Of a DNA stretch of 64,000 bases, positions 34,374 through 42,507 are shown piece by piece. The stretch is taken from positions 1-64,000 of the forward strand of contig NZ_BBUY01000012.1 in assembly GCF_001590865.1 (NCBI RefSeq), read 5' to 3'. The position numbers and the translations under genes were made by a program. The notes under the pieces are model-generated. The model was not told the origin of the DNA. It did no database searches and was given only the letters and a program-made list of their open reading frames with translations. How positions within the stretch are numbered: the stretch's first letter is position 1; every line of letters starts with the position of its first letter. The DNA is from Streptomyces sp. NBRC 110611. Its GTDB lineage: Bacteria; Actinomycetota; Actinomycetes; Streptomycetales; Streptomycetaceae.

Positions 34374-35113
34374 ACGCCGCGCCCGCCGACCAGATCCGCC
34401 TTCTCGACGTCCAGGCACTCGACGTCCGGCTCACCCAGCTCGCACACCGGCGCAAGAACCTCCCGGAGCTGGCCGAGCTGCAGACCCTGGAGGCCGACCT
34501 CACCCAGCAGCGCGACCTGCTCGTCGCCGCGCAGACCGAGGAGAGCGACACCCTCCGCGAGCAGACCAAGGCCGAGCAGGACGTGGACCAGGTGCGCCAG
34601 CGCGCCGCCCGCGACCAGCAGCGCCTGGACTCCGGCGCCGTCACCTCGCCCAAGGACCTGGAGAGCCTCCAGCACGAGATCGCCTCGCTGGCGAAGCGTC
34701 AGGGCGATCTGGAGGACGTCGTCCTGGAGGTCATGGAGCGCCGCGAGGCAGCCCAGGAGCGGGTCGCCGAGCTGACGGCCCGGGTGGACGCCATCCAGGC
34801 CAAGGTCGATGACGCGGTGGCCCGTCGGGACACCGCGACCGACGAGATCGACACCGAGGCCGGCACGGTCACCAAGGAGCGCGAGCTGACCGTCGCCGAC
34901 ATCCCCGCCGATCTGCTCAAGCTCTACGACCGCATCCGCGCCAAGGAGGGCGGCATCGGCGCGGCCCGCCTCTACCAGCGCCGCTGCGAGGGCTGCCGCC
35001 TGGAGCTGAACATCACCGAGCTGAACGACGTACGGGCGGCCGCCGCCGACACCGTCGTGCGGTGCGAGAGCTGCGGCCGGATCCTGGTCCGTACGCCCGA
35101 CTCGGGCCTGTAG
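34370..35113 (+). CDS. Coiled-coil C4-type zinc ribbon protein, CTG start codon
   Basis: A 247-residue protein. Residues 1-190 form a long coiled coil (heptad-rich, e.g. LPELAELQTLEADLTQQRDL), and residues 200-240 form a zinc ribbon (RRCEGCRLEL and VRCESCGRIL, two CxxC). The family (zf-RING_7) has a possible role in nucleic-acid or ribosome-associated processes. No ATG, GTG or TTG occurs near the expected start, but CTG at 34370 has an AGGAG eight bases before it and overlaps the Nif3 stop (CTGA). Homologues begin with the matching residues NAAPADQIRLL, so CTG is the likely initiator. Confidence 0.85.
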   Translation: MNAAPADQIRLLDVQALDVRLTQLAHRRKNLPELAELQTLEADLTQQRDLLVAAQTEESDTLREQTKAEQDVDQVRQRAARDQQRLDSGAVTSPKDLESLQHEIASLAKRQGDLEDVVLEVMERREAAQERVAELTARVDAIQAKVDDAVARRDTATDEIDTEAGTVTKERELTVADIPADLLKLYDRIRAKEGGIGAARLYQRRCEGCRLELNITELNDVRAAAADTVVRCESCGRILVRTPDSGL

Positions 35114-35119
35114 GCCGCC

Positions 35120-36355
35120 ATGCCGCGCACGCTGGTCGTCGAGGCGGACGGCGGGTCCCGGGGCAACCCGGGGCCGGCCGGCTACGGCGCGGTCGTCCTC
35201 GACCCGGAGACGGGGCAGGCGCTCGCCGAGGCCGCCGAGTTCATCGGCACCGCGACCAACAACGTCGCCGAGTACAAAGGCCTGGTGGCCGGTCTGCGAG
35301 CAGCGCATGCGCTGGATCCCGAGGCGCGGATCCAGGTGCGGATGGACTCCAAGCTGGTCGTCGAGCAGATGTCCGGGCGCTGGCAGATCAAGCACCCGGA
35401 CATGAAGCCGCTGGCCGCCGAGGCCAGAGCGGTCTTCCCGCCCGGACAGGTCAGCTACGAGTGGATCCCCCGCTCCAGGAACCAGCACGCCGACCGGCTC
35501 GCCAACGAGGCGATGGACGCGGGCAAGAACGGCAAGCAGTGGGAGCCGGGGGACTCCCGGGCGGCGCTGGCCGCCACATCCGCCACACCTGCCACACCCG
35601 CTACATCCGCCACCGGGCCCGCCCGCAGTGCCGCCGCCCGCGCCGCGGACAAGGCGGCGGACGAGGCCGCGGAGGCTGCCGAGGCGGGGGAGGCGGGCGC
35701 CCCGCCGGCCGGCTGGGGCAGCCCCGACCTCGGCGTACCGGCGACCTTCGTCCTGCTGCGGCACGGCGAGACGGCGCTGACGCCCCAGAAGCGGTTCTCC
35801 GGCAGCGGCGGCACCGACCCCGAACTCTCCGCCGCCGGACGCCGCCAGGCGGCGGCGACCGCCGCCGCGCTCGCCGCCCGGGGCACGGTCCAGGCCGTCG
35901 TCAGCTCACCGCTGCGCCGCTGCCGGGAGACCGCACAGACCGTCGCGGACCGGCTCGGCCTGGAGGTACGCGTCGAAGACGGCCTGCGCGAGACCGACTT
36001 CGGCGCCTGGGAGGGGCTGACCTTCGCCGAGGTGCGCGAGCGCTTCCCCGACGACCTCGACGCCTGGCTCGCCTCGTCCAAGGCGGCGCCCACGGGAGGC
36101 GGCGAGTCCTTCGCGACGGTCGCCCGCCGGGTCGCCGTCGCCCGTGACAAGCTCCTGGCCCGGTACGCGGGCAAGACCGTGCTGCTGGTCACGCATGTCA
36201 CGCCGATCAAGACCCTGGTCCGGCTGGCCCTCGGCGCCCCGCCGGAGGCGCTCTTCCGGATGGAGCTCTCCGCGGCCTCGCTCTCCGCGGTCGCGTACTA
36301 CGCGGACGGCAACGCCTCACTGCGGCTGCTGAACGAGACATCGCATCTGCGGTAG
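35120..36355 (+). CDS. Bifunctional ribonuclease HI / histidine acid phosphatase (CobC-type)
   Basis: A 411-residue fusion. The N-terminal RNase H domain has DGGSRGNPGPAGYG, TNNVAEYKGL, VRMDSKLVVEQM and HADRLANEAM, giving the four-residue acidic site that cuts RNA in RNA-DNA hybrids. A 60-residue Ala/Thr-rich linker follows. The C-terminal phosphoglycerate-mutase-like domain has LLRHGET, VSSPLRRCRETA, ETDFGAWEG and LLVTHVTPI, as in alpha-ribazole phosphatase CobC, which takes part in cobalamin assembly. The fusion is well known in actinobacteria. ATG six bases after the zinc-ribbon stop. Confidence 0.95.
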   Translation: MPRTLVVEADGGSRGNPGPAGYGAVVLDPETGQALAEAAEFIGTATNNVAEYKGLVAGLRAAHALDPEARIQVRMDSKLVVEQMSGRWQIKHPDMKPLAAEARAVFPPGQVSYEWIPRSRNQHADRLANEAMDAGKNGKQWEPGDSRAALAATSATPATPATSATGPARSAAARAADKAADEAAEAAEAGEAGAPPAGWGSPDLGVPATFVLLRHGETALTPQKRFSGSGGTDPELSAAGRRQAAATAAALAARGTVQAVVSSPLRRCRETAQTVADRLGLEVRVEDGLRETDFGAWEGLTFAEVRERFPDDLDAWLASSKAAPTGGGESFATVARRVAVARDKLLARYAGKTVLLVTHVTPIKTLVRLALGAPPEALFRMELSAASLSAVAYYADGNASLRLLNETSHLR

Positions 36356-36392
36356 GGGCTCAGCCGGCCCGAGCGGGCGGCCTGGCGTCCCG

Positions 36393-37079
36393 TCAGCAGT
36401 GCTGCGGGGCCAGGGCCGCGGCCTCGCGCGCGAGGCGCTCGACCCGTGGCCAGTCCTTCGCGGCGAGCGCATCGGCCGGCAGCATCCATGTGCCGCCCAC
36501 GCAGCCGACGTTCGGCAGCGCCAGGTACGAGGGGGCCGACGCCAGGCTGATCCCACCCGTCGGGCAGAAGCGGGCCCGGGGCAACGGGGCGGCCAGCGAC
36601 TTCAGATAGGCGGTGCCGCCCGCCGCCTCGGCCGGGAAGAATTTCATCTCGGTGATGCCCTCGTCCAGCAGGGTCACCACCTCCGAGGCCGTCGAGACCC
36701 CCGGCAGGAACGGTACGCCGGAGTCCCGCATCGCCCGCAGCAGCCGCGGTGACCAGCCCGGACTCACCAGGAACCGTGACCCGGCCGCGCCGGCCGCGAC
36801 GACCTGCTCAGAGGTCAGCACAGTGCCGGCGCCGACCACCGCGTCCGGAACCTGCCGGGCGATCGCCCGGACGGCGTCCAGCGCGGCGGGCGTGCGCAGG
36901 GTCACCTCGATCGCCCGAAGTCCGCCGGCGACGAGCGCCCGGGCGAGCGGTACGGCGTCGGCGGCGTCGTCCAGTACGACGACCGGGATGACGGGGGAGA
37001 GTCCCAGGACCGAGAACGGGGGCCCCGCCTGCTCATGACGGGCGGCGGGCACGGAGGAGGCGCTGGTCACGCGGCCCAT
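36393..37079 (-). CDS. eda: 2-dehydro-3-deoxy-6-phosphogluconate (KDPG) aldolase
   Basis: A 228-residue class I aldolase. Signatures: PVVVLDDAADAVPLARALVAGGLRAIEVTLRTP (the Glu acts as general acid/base), VGAGTVLTSEQ, FLPGVSTASE and MKFFPAEAAGG, whose Lys forms the Schiff base. The residues PTGGI bind phosphate. It cleaves KDPG to pyruvate and glyceraldehyde-3-phosphate, or acts on the related 4-hydroxy-2-oxoglutarate. The ATG at 37079 follows a GGGGGACAGG stretch. A 14 bp perfect palindrome just upstream suggests a dedicated regulator. Confidence 0.92.
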   Translation of the reverse strand: MGRVTSASSVPAARHEQAGPPFSVLGLSPVIPVVVLDDAADAVPLARALVAGGLRAIEVTLRTPAALDAVRAIARQVPDAVVGAGTVLTSEQVVAAGAAGSRFLVSPGWSPRLLRAMRDSGVPFLPGVSTASEVVTLLDEGITEMKFFPAEAAGGTAYLKSLAAPLPRARFCPTGGISLASAPSYLALPNVGCVGGTWMLPADALAAKDWPRVERLAREAAALAPQHC

Positions 37080-37103
37080 GGTGCGCCTGTCCCCCTACCC
37101 TCC

Positions 37104-37117
37104 GCAACGATCGTTGC
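37104..37117. promoter_or_regulatory. Palindromic operator upstream of eda
   Basis: GCAACGATCGTTGC is a perfect 14 bp palindrome 25-38 bp before the eda start. A second half-site-like TGCACATGCTGCA follows at 37115-37127. The form suits a GntR-, LacI- or IclR-type sugar-acid regulator, but none lies in the window. Confidence 0.6.
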
Positions 37118-37194
37118 ACATGCTGCAACCAGGGCGGGAAGGGCGCGGGAAGGGCGCAGGAAGGGGGCGGAAGGTGGGCGGGACTGCCTGCCCG

Positions 37195-37225
37195 CCTCAG
37201 GAGGCTCTCCTCAGGCCTCCTGAGG
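37195..37225 (-). terminator. Hairpin downstream of yaaA
   Basis: CCTCAGGAGG (37195-37204) and CCTCCTGAGG (37216-37225) form a perfect 10 bp stem with an 11-base loop, 24 bp after the yaaA stop codon in its direction of transcription. Confidence 0.7.
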
Positions 37226-37248
37226 CAAGGCCTCGGCCCTCGGTCCTC

Positions 37249-38046
37249 CTAAAGCTCCGTCACGATCACATCAATGGCCCAGGCCTTGCCGGCCTTCCCC
37301 GGAGCCTCCGCCTCCACCACATAACCCAGGTCGCGCAGCGCCTCCACCAGCTCCGCCGGCCCCTCCGGCGAACAGCCCGCCGACAGCAGATCCCGCACCA
37401 TCCGCCCCTTGGTCGCCTTGTTGAAGTGGCTGACCACCGTCCGCTTCTCGACCCCGGCCACGATCTTCGACTGGAGTACCCGCACCGTCGCGGTCCGGTC
37501 GGCCACCTCGCCCTTGGGCTTCCACGCCGTGGCGTACGCGGCGGACCGCAGGTCCAGCACCAGCCCTTCCCCGGCGGCCTCCGGCATCACCTCCGCCATC
37601 GGCGCCCGCCAGTACGCGCCCAGCGCGCCCAGCCCCGGCAGCTTCACGCCCATCGAGCAGCGGTACGACGGAATCCGGTCGCCGATCCGTACGGCGCCCC
37701 ACAGACCCGAGAACACCAGCAGGGAACGCTCGGCCAGCTTGTGCGCCCGCGTGTCCAGGGACGCCAGCCCCAGCGCGTCGTAGAGCACACCGGTGTAGAT
37801 CTCCCCGGCCGGCCGGGTACCGGCCGTACGCAGCCCCGCGTTCTTGGCGATCTCGCCCTTGAGGCCGTCGCTGAGCCCGAGCACCTGCTGGGCCTTGGCC
37901 TCGTCCGCCGTACACAGCTCGACCAGCTCGTCGAGCACCGCCTGGCGCGGCACGGACAGCCCCGGCAGCGACAGCGCACCGATCTCCAGCGGCGCCCCGG
38001 TCCCTCCCGCGGCCTTCCCCTCGGACGGCGGCAACAGCACGAGCAC
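37249..38046 (-). CDS. yaaA: Peroxide stress protein YaaA (DUF328)
   Basis: A 265-residue protein of the YaaA family, which lowers free iron and DNA damage during oxidative stress. Signatures: LLPPSEGKAAGG at the start, IYTGVLYDALGL, LVFSGLWGAVRIGDRIPSYRCSMG, and VVSHFNKATKGRMVRDLL near the end. The GTG at 38046 is chosen over the GTG five codons earlier because AAGGAG lies seven bases before 38046 and inside the longer version. Usual family length (about 250). Confidence 0.92.
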   Translation of the reverse strand: MLVLLPPSEGKAAGGTGAPLEIGALSLPGLSVPRQAVLDELVELCTADEAKAQQVLGLSDGLKGEIAKNAGLRTAGTRPAGEIYTGVLYDALGLASLDTRAHKLAERSLLVFSGLWGAVRIGDRIPSYRCSMGVKLPGLGALGAYWRAPMAEVMPEAAGEGLVLDLRSAAYATAWKPKGEVADRTATVRVLQSKIVAGVEKRTVVSHFNKATKGRMVRDLLSAGCSPEGPAELVEALRDLGYVVEAEAPGKAGKAWAIDVIVTEL

Positions 38047-38381
38047 GGTGTTCTCCTTCACGGCGGTACGGGATGGTGCGGTACGAGATGGTGTGTGGTG
38101 GTACGGGGCAGTACGGGTGGGGTGCGGCCCCGCCAAGAGCGTATGGCCTGCGCCGGACGGACCGGTCATCCGCCCTCCCCCGCCGCCCCACGCCGGCCGC
38201 CCCACGCCGGCCGCCCCACGCCGGCCGCCCCACGCCGGCCGCCCCACGCCGGCCGCCCCGCGCCTGCAGTCCCGCGCCGGCTGCGCTCCATAGCGCGCGG
38301 TATGACCATGGCGGTACGTCCACAGCGCCGCGGTACGTCCATGGCGCGCCGCCCGCGCCCACCCGCCCTAGGCTCGATCCC
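38047..38381. other. Divergent intergenic region yaaA / RNB ribonuclease
   Basis: No gene is supported. It holds a 14 bp tandem repeat (38182-38265), and GCGGTACGTCCA twice at 38311-38342. The RNB promoter probably includes TAGGCT at 38369-38374, implying a leaderless or nearly leaderless message. Confidence 0.55.
38182..38265. repeat. 14 bp tandem repeat, unit GCCGCCCCACGCCG
   Basis: Five perfect tandem copies (38182-38251) followed by one degenerate copy (38252-38265). The unit is itself pure GC-rich and close to palindromic (CGGC/GCCG). Not a CRISPR because there are no spacers. Confidence 0.9.
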
Positions 38382-39890
38382 ATGCCCCGTCGCCATATGC
38401 ATGTGACCGACGCCGCCGACGCCCCGTTGCGGGCCGCGCTGCGGGAGCTGCGCGGCCGGCTGGAGGTTCCCGACCACTTCCCGCCCACGGCACAGGCCGA
38501 GGCGGAGAGCGCCGCCCGCGCGCCGCGGATCCCGGCCGGTGACGGGGCGGTGGCGACCGAGCACACCCTGGAGGACGCCACCGACCTCCCGCTCTTCACC
38601 ATCGACCCGCCCGGCTCCCGCGACCTGGACCAGGCCCTGTTCCTCTCCCGGCGCCCGGGGCCGTCCCCGTCGCCGACCGGTGGCGGCGGTTTCCGTGTCC
38701 ACTACGCCATCGCCGACGTCGCCTCCTTCGTGACCCCGGGTGGCGCACTGGACGCCGAGGCGCACCACCGGGTGACCACGCTCTACTTCCCGGACGAACG
38801 GGTTCCGCTGCACCCGTACGTGCTCAGCGAGGGTGCCGCCAGCCTGCTGCCCGACCAGGACCGCCCGGCCGTCCTGTGGCAGCTCGACCTCGACCCGTAC
38901 GGAGAGCTGACCGACGTCTCCGTCCGCCGCGCCCTGGTCCGGTCCCGCGCCCGGCTCGACTACGCGGGCGTCCAACGGGTCCTCGACGACAAGACGGCCG
39001 AGGAACCGCTCGCCCTGCTCCGCGACATCGGGCTGCTACGTGAGGAACTGGAGGTCGCCCGGGGCGCGATCTCCCTCAGCGTCCCCGAGCAGGACATCGT
39101 CGAGCACGACGGCCACTACACCGTCGAATACCGCGCTCCGCTCCCCGCCTACGGCTGGAACGCGCAGATCTCCCTGCTCACCGGAATGGCCGCGGCCGAG
39201 CTGATGCTGGCCTCCGGCACCGGCATCCTCCGCACGCTGCCCACCGCGCCGGACGGCTCGGTCGCCCGGCTGCGCCTCACCGCCCGCGCGCTCGGCGTGG
39301 ACTGGCCGCACCACACCTCGTACGCCGCGCTGATCCGCAGCCTCGACCCGGGCCGCGCCACCCACGCCGCGTTCCTCCAGGAGTGCACCGCCCTGCTGCG
39401 CGGCGCCCGCTACACGGTCTTCGACGGCGCCCCGCCCCAGCCCTCCGAGGCGGTGCACGCCGCCGTCGCCGCCCCGTACGCCCACGCCACCGCGCCGCTG
39501 CGGCGGCTCGTCGACCGCTACACCTCCGAGCTGTGCCTGGCCGCCTCGGCCGGTGAGGAACCGGCCGACTGGGTCCGGGCGGCGCTGCCCGCCCTGTCCC
39601 GGGAGATGGAGCTCGGTGCCCAGCGCGCCAACCACATCGAGCGGGCCTGTGTCGACCTGGTCGAGGCGGCGGTGCTGCGTGACCGGGTCGGCGAGGTCTT
39701 CGAGGGCCTGATCGTCGACATCCAGAAGCAGGGCCCCCACCAGGGCACCGTCCACCTCTACGACCCGGCCGTCATCGGCCACGTCGAAACCACCCCGGAC
39801 GGCCCCGCGCTCTCCCTGGGCCGCGCCCTCCGCGTCCGCCTCACCGCAGCCGACCCCGGCCGCGCCCCCGTTCACTTCACCCCCGCCTGA
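38382..39890 (+). CDS. RNB-domain (RNase II/R-like) ribonuclease
   Basis: A 502-residue exoribonuclease that degrades RNA from the 3' end. The catalytic core TIDPPGSRDLDQALFL supplies the metal-binding aspartates, and VHYAIADVASFV follows as the second conserved block. Later blocks are LPDQDRPAVLWQLDLD and VAAPYAHATAPLRRLVDRY, the typical RNB C-end with Arg and Ser/Thr/Ala contacts. It is shorter than RNase II (about 640) because cold-shock and S1 domains are missing or reduced. Start at 38382; a second Met five codons on is possible. Its 3' end overlaps the convergent gene by 19 bp. Confidence 0.88.
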   Translation: MPRRHMHVTDAADAPLRAALRELRGRLEVPDHFPPTAQAEAESAARAPRIPAGDGAVATEHTLEDATDLPLFTIDPPGSRDLDQALFLSRRPGPSPSPTGGGGFRVHYAIADVASFVTPGGALDAEAHHRVTTLYFPDERVPLHPYVLSEGAASLLPDQDRPAVLWQLDLDPYGELTDVSVRRALVRSRARLDYAGVQRVLDDKTAEEPLALLRDIGLLREELEVARGAISLSVPEQDIVEHDGHYTVEYRAPLPAYGWNAQISLLTGMAAAELMLASGTGILRTLPTAPDGSVARLRLTARALGVDWPHHTSYAALIRSLDPGRATHAAFLQECTALLRGARYTVFDGAPPQPSEAVHAAVAAPYAHATAPLRRLVDRYTSELCLAASAGEEPADWVRAALPALSREMELGAQRANHIERACVDLVEAAVLRDRVGEVFEGLIVDIQKQGPHQGTVHLYDPAVIGHVETTPDGPALSLGRALRVRLTAADPGRAPVHFTPA

Positions 39891-40390
39891 CGGCGTCCCC
39901 CTACGCGACGGAGGCACCTCACCCCCCGTGCGACGGAGGGCAGCTCACCTCCCCTCCCTGCCTCCCCCTCCTTCCCCTTCTGGGCGAACCGAAGATCGTG
40001 GTACACGGAGGCGATCCGGTCCAGCGGGATCCGCAGGTCCCTCCGGGCCCCGTCCCGTAGCCGCAGCACCCCCGCCCCCAGCACATGGGGCCGGGTGACC
40101 GCTGCCGCCTGGAAGCCCAACATCATCAGCAGCGTGTAGACATCGACGACCAGCAGCACCGCCTGCGCCACCGGAACGCGGTCGAGCAGTGCATGCATCC
40201 CGGCCGTCTCCACGACGCACACGAACGTCACCCCGTACACGAGCGCTGCCTGGGCCGACGCATACGCGAAGGCCTGCTCGCCGGCCGTCACGCCGATCCG
40301 CCGCCGTGCCACCCAGCACCCCAGGCTCCCCACCCACCGGCCCTCATACGCGACCAGCCGCCGCACCACCCCACCACCCTTCCACCTCAT
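39872..40390 (-). CDS. Small membrane protein downstream of the MerR gene
   Basis: A 172-residue protein with two hydrophobic segments (AFAYASAQAALVYGVTFVCVV and AVLLVVDVYTLLMMLGFQAAAV) then a short basic region with LRLRDGARRDLRIPLDRIASVYHDL. The last part resembles a PH-like membrane-associated fold used to read surface signals, but that is a guess. Its ATG overlaps the MerR stop (ATGA), so the two are co-transcribed, and the membrane protein is the best candidate target of the regulator. Confidence 0.72.
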   Translation of the reverse strand: MRWKGGGVVRRLVAYEGRWVGSLGCWVARRRIGVTAGEQAFAYASAQAALVYGVTFVCVVETAGMHALLDRVPVAQAVLLVVDVYTLLMMLGFQAAAVTRPHVLGAGVLRLRDGARRDLRIPLDRIASVYHDLRFAQKGKEGEAGRGGELPSVARGVRCLRRVGGRRQAGVK

Positions 40391-41046
40391 CGCGCACGCT
40401 CCGCGACGATCCGGATCGCCCGGCGCACGGCCTCGGCCTGCGCAGGTGCGAAGTGCGCGTAGTGCGCCGCCATAAGCCCGCCATCCGCCGCCCTCAAACG
40501 GCCGTCCATCGCTCCCGGCGCCATGGCCACCGCCCCGAGCACCTCCGTCACCCCCTTGCCCGCCCCACCGCCCGCGGATTCGAGCAGCGCCAGCACCTCC
40601 CGCTCCTTCGCCGCCATCGCGGGCTCCGGGCCGGGGCGCTCGGCCGACGTACGGGTCATCTCCCGGAATATTGCCGCCAGTTCGTCCGAAACCGGCCCCT
40701 CGGCGGGCAGTCCGCCATGCTCCTCCGCCTGCCGTTGCAGCGCGGCCAGCCGGGCCCTGCGCGCCCGGATCTCCCTCTCCTGACGGGCCAGGTCCGCATC
40801 CAGCTCGGCCAGCACCTCGTGCAGCTCCTTCCCGGAGTCGTCGGCGAGGACGTCCCGCACCTCGTCCAGCCCGAGCCCCAGCTCCGTCAGCCGACGCAGG
40901 CGGGCCAGCGCCACCGCGTGCCGTAGCGCGTACTCCCGGTAGCCGTTGGCCCGGCGCGCGGGCTCGGGCAGCAGACCGAGGCCGTGGTAGTGGCGTACGG
41001 CACGGGTGCTGACCCCGACCAGTCCCGCGATCTCACCGATTCTCAT
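40387..41046 (-). CDS. MerR-family transcriptional regulator
   Basis: A 219-residue regulator. The N-terminal winged helix MRIGEIAGLVGVSTRAVRHYHGLGLLPEPARRANGYR is standard for MerR, followed by a coiled coil (LAELDADLARQEREIRARRARLAALQRQ) for dimerisation. The C-terminal 120 residues form an effector domain with no Cys pair, so it is not a metal sensor of the classical type. It probably activates its own operon by untwisting a 19 bp spacer promoter, which is visible directly upstream. Confidence 0.9.
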   Translation of the reverse strand: MRIGEIAGLVGVSTRAVRHYHGLGLLPEPARRANGYREYALRHAVALARLRRLTELGLGLDEVRDVLADDSGKELHEVLAELDADLARQEREIRARRARLAALQRQAEEHGGLPAEGPVSDELAAIFREMTRTSAERPGPEPAMAAKEREVLALLESAGGGAGKGVTEVLGAVAMAPGAMDGRLRAADGGLMAAHYAHFAPAQAEAVRRAIRIVAERAR

Positions 41047-41052
41047 GCGGCC

Positions 41053-41083
41053 AGTAGAAACGTTGACGCCGCGACAAGGTCAA
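41053..41083 (-). promoter_or_regulatory. MerR-type promoter with 19 bp spacer, leaderless
   Basis: On the minus strand, -35 TTGACC (forward 41078-41083) and -10 TCTACT (forward 41053-41058) are separated by 19 bp, the over-long spacing that MerR proteins correct. The spacer holds a dyad TTGAC-N11-GTCAA. The ATG follows the -10 box by six bases, so transcription and translation probably start together. Confidence 0.78.
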
Positions 41084-41245
41084 GGCCCGCACGACACCAC
41101 CCGAGCACTGCACACGTCACCACGCGGGCGCCGCACGGGCCCCGTTCACCGCACCGGCCACGAGCCATGCCTCCGGACCGGGCACGAGCCATGCCGCCGC
41201 ACCGGGCGCGGGCCCGGCCTCCGCGGCAGGTAGCATGGTCGGCAC

Positions 41246-41654
41246 GGCGGACGAGCCGGCCGGACGGCCGCGTGGGGATCTTCGATCCTCCCGAGGAACG
41301 TCCGGGCTCCACAGGGCAGGGTGGTGGGTAACGCCCACCCGGGGTGACCCGCGGGACAGTGCCACAGAAAACAAACCGCCGGAGGCTTCGGCCCCCGGTA
41401 AGGGTGAAACGGTGGTGTAAGAGACCACCAGCCTCCGAGGTGACTCGGAGGGCTAGGTAAACCCCACCCGGAGCAAGGTCAAGAGGGGGCATCACCTGAT
41501 GCCCCTGCGCGGACGACCGAGGGCTGCCCGCCCGAGTCCGCGGGTAGACCGCACGAGGCTGCCGGCAACGACAGCCCTAGATGGATGGCCGTCTCCCCTC
41601 GGCCCGCAAGGCCCGAGGGCGACAGAACCCGGCGTACAGGCCGACTCGTCCGCC
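41246..41654 (+). ncRNA. rnpB: RNase P RNA (bacterial class A)
   Basis: A 409-nt RNA. The 5' GGCGGACGAG (41246-41255) pairs with 3' CTCGTCCGCC (41645-41654) to form helix P1. Conserved core sequences are present: GAGGAACGTCCGGGCTCC, ACAGTGCCACAGAAAACAAA, GGGTAAGGGTGAAACGG as GGTAAGGGTGAAACGGTGG, TAAGAGACCACCAGC, and the 3' end ACAGAACCCGGCGTACAGGC. Together these are diagnostic for the catalytic RNA that trims tRNA 5' ends. A TAGCAT -10-like box lies at 41231-41236. Confidence 0.97.
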
Positions 41655-41669
41655 GGCCGACTGACGGAA

Positions 41670-41706
41670 CCCTCTGACCAGCAAAACCGCAGGCCAGAGG
41701 GCCTTT
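41670..41706 (+). terminator. Terminator after rnpB
   Basis: CCCTCTG (41670-41676) pairs with CAGAGGG (41695-41701) and is followed by CCTTT. The loop contains AAAA. Confidence 0.78.
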
Positions 41707-41961
41707 CGTCGTCCTCGGTGTTGCGGTCACTTGCTGACTCTTCGCGCCGCGCCGTCGACTTGCGGCGTGAGCCGGTTGATGACGTTCTTGATCGCGTGGA
41801 GGGGGCGCTGGAGACGCGCTTCCACCGAGACTCGGCAGTGCGTAAGCGCCGCTCGGTCGACGCTCGGACTGACCGCGATCCACCGGCCACCGCCTCAGCA
41901 TCATGCTCGTGCCAGTTCACCGAGGTGTGTCGGGAAGAATCGTCCGGCTGCGGACACGCAC
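41707..41961 (+). pseudogene. Possible remnant of a phosphotransferase-like gene
   Basis: Between about 41740 and 41900 the plus-strand frame reads DDVLDRVEGALETRFHRDSA then VRKRRSVDARTDRD, which resembles a segment I recall from Streptomyces phosphotransferase-like proteins. The frame then loses the family pattern. No intact start or catalytic motif is found. The rest of this stretch shows no recognisable gene. The call is weak. Confidence 0.3.
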
Positions 41962-42507
41962 TCACCACGGCCGCGGGCACCGTTCGAACACATCTGCAAC
42001 ATGAGCGGAACTCTGCCGGACCCCACCGACAAACGACGGTCGGTGTCTCCTCAATTCACAAGGATCCACGGGGCCTTGGGCACTACGGTGCCCTGGCTGC
42101 CGGCGGTGACGAGCCCCGGCGGGCGGCGATGAGTGAGAGGGGTGGGAGGGGGACACTCGCCCCCTCCCCATGGGCGTGACTAGCCCCGACAGCGCGGGAA
42201 GGGGCGCTCCCACCACCATGAGGCTCACAGCAATCGCGAGCGATGCGTTCATGATCTGGGCAACGGCCCCTTGTGGGAGCTCCACTCCGCATACGTGCCC
42301 GATGACGTATGTGATCTTGTAGATGGCGTAGCGGGAAATGAGTACCAGCCCAAGCCGGATTGTGCGGAATCCGGCCCGTAGCAGCGTAGCTGGTGAGCTC
42401 TTGCTGACCTGCCAGAACAGCGATGCCGTAATCGCCAGCGCAGCTCCGAGACAGGTCTCAAGAATGAGCCAGTAGGAGACGGCTGCGGTCAGAGCTATCC
42501 GAAGCAC
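41962..42507 (-). pseudogene. Truncated MAB_1171c-type membrane protein
   Basis: The first 105 codons encode three hydrophobic segments with the order seen in MAB_1171c family proteins: YWLILETCLGAALAITASLFW, ATLLRAGFRTIRLGLVLISRY, and a third ending GAPLPALSGLV. The family continues for about 250 more residues (RR..L.PLW), but here the sequence runs into an unrelated Pro/His/Arg-rich stretch from about 42180. The GTG start at 42507 overlaps the stop of the upstream gene by 13 bp. Probably a decayed gene with a short readable N-terminus. Confidence 0.55.

Noticed and set aside
33344..35764. Very long minus-strand open frame opposite Nif3, zinc-ribbon and RNase H genes
   Set aside because: It is the antisense of three well-recognised genes and has no family resemblance.
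38182..38265. CRISPR array
   Set aside because: Copies are directly adjacent with no spacers, and the unit is only 14 bp.
41090..41245. A protein gene between the MerR gene and rnpB
   Set aside because: Frames are Pro/Arg/His-rich and come from short repeats; no ribosome site.
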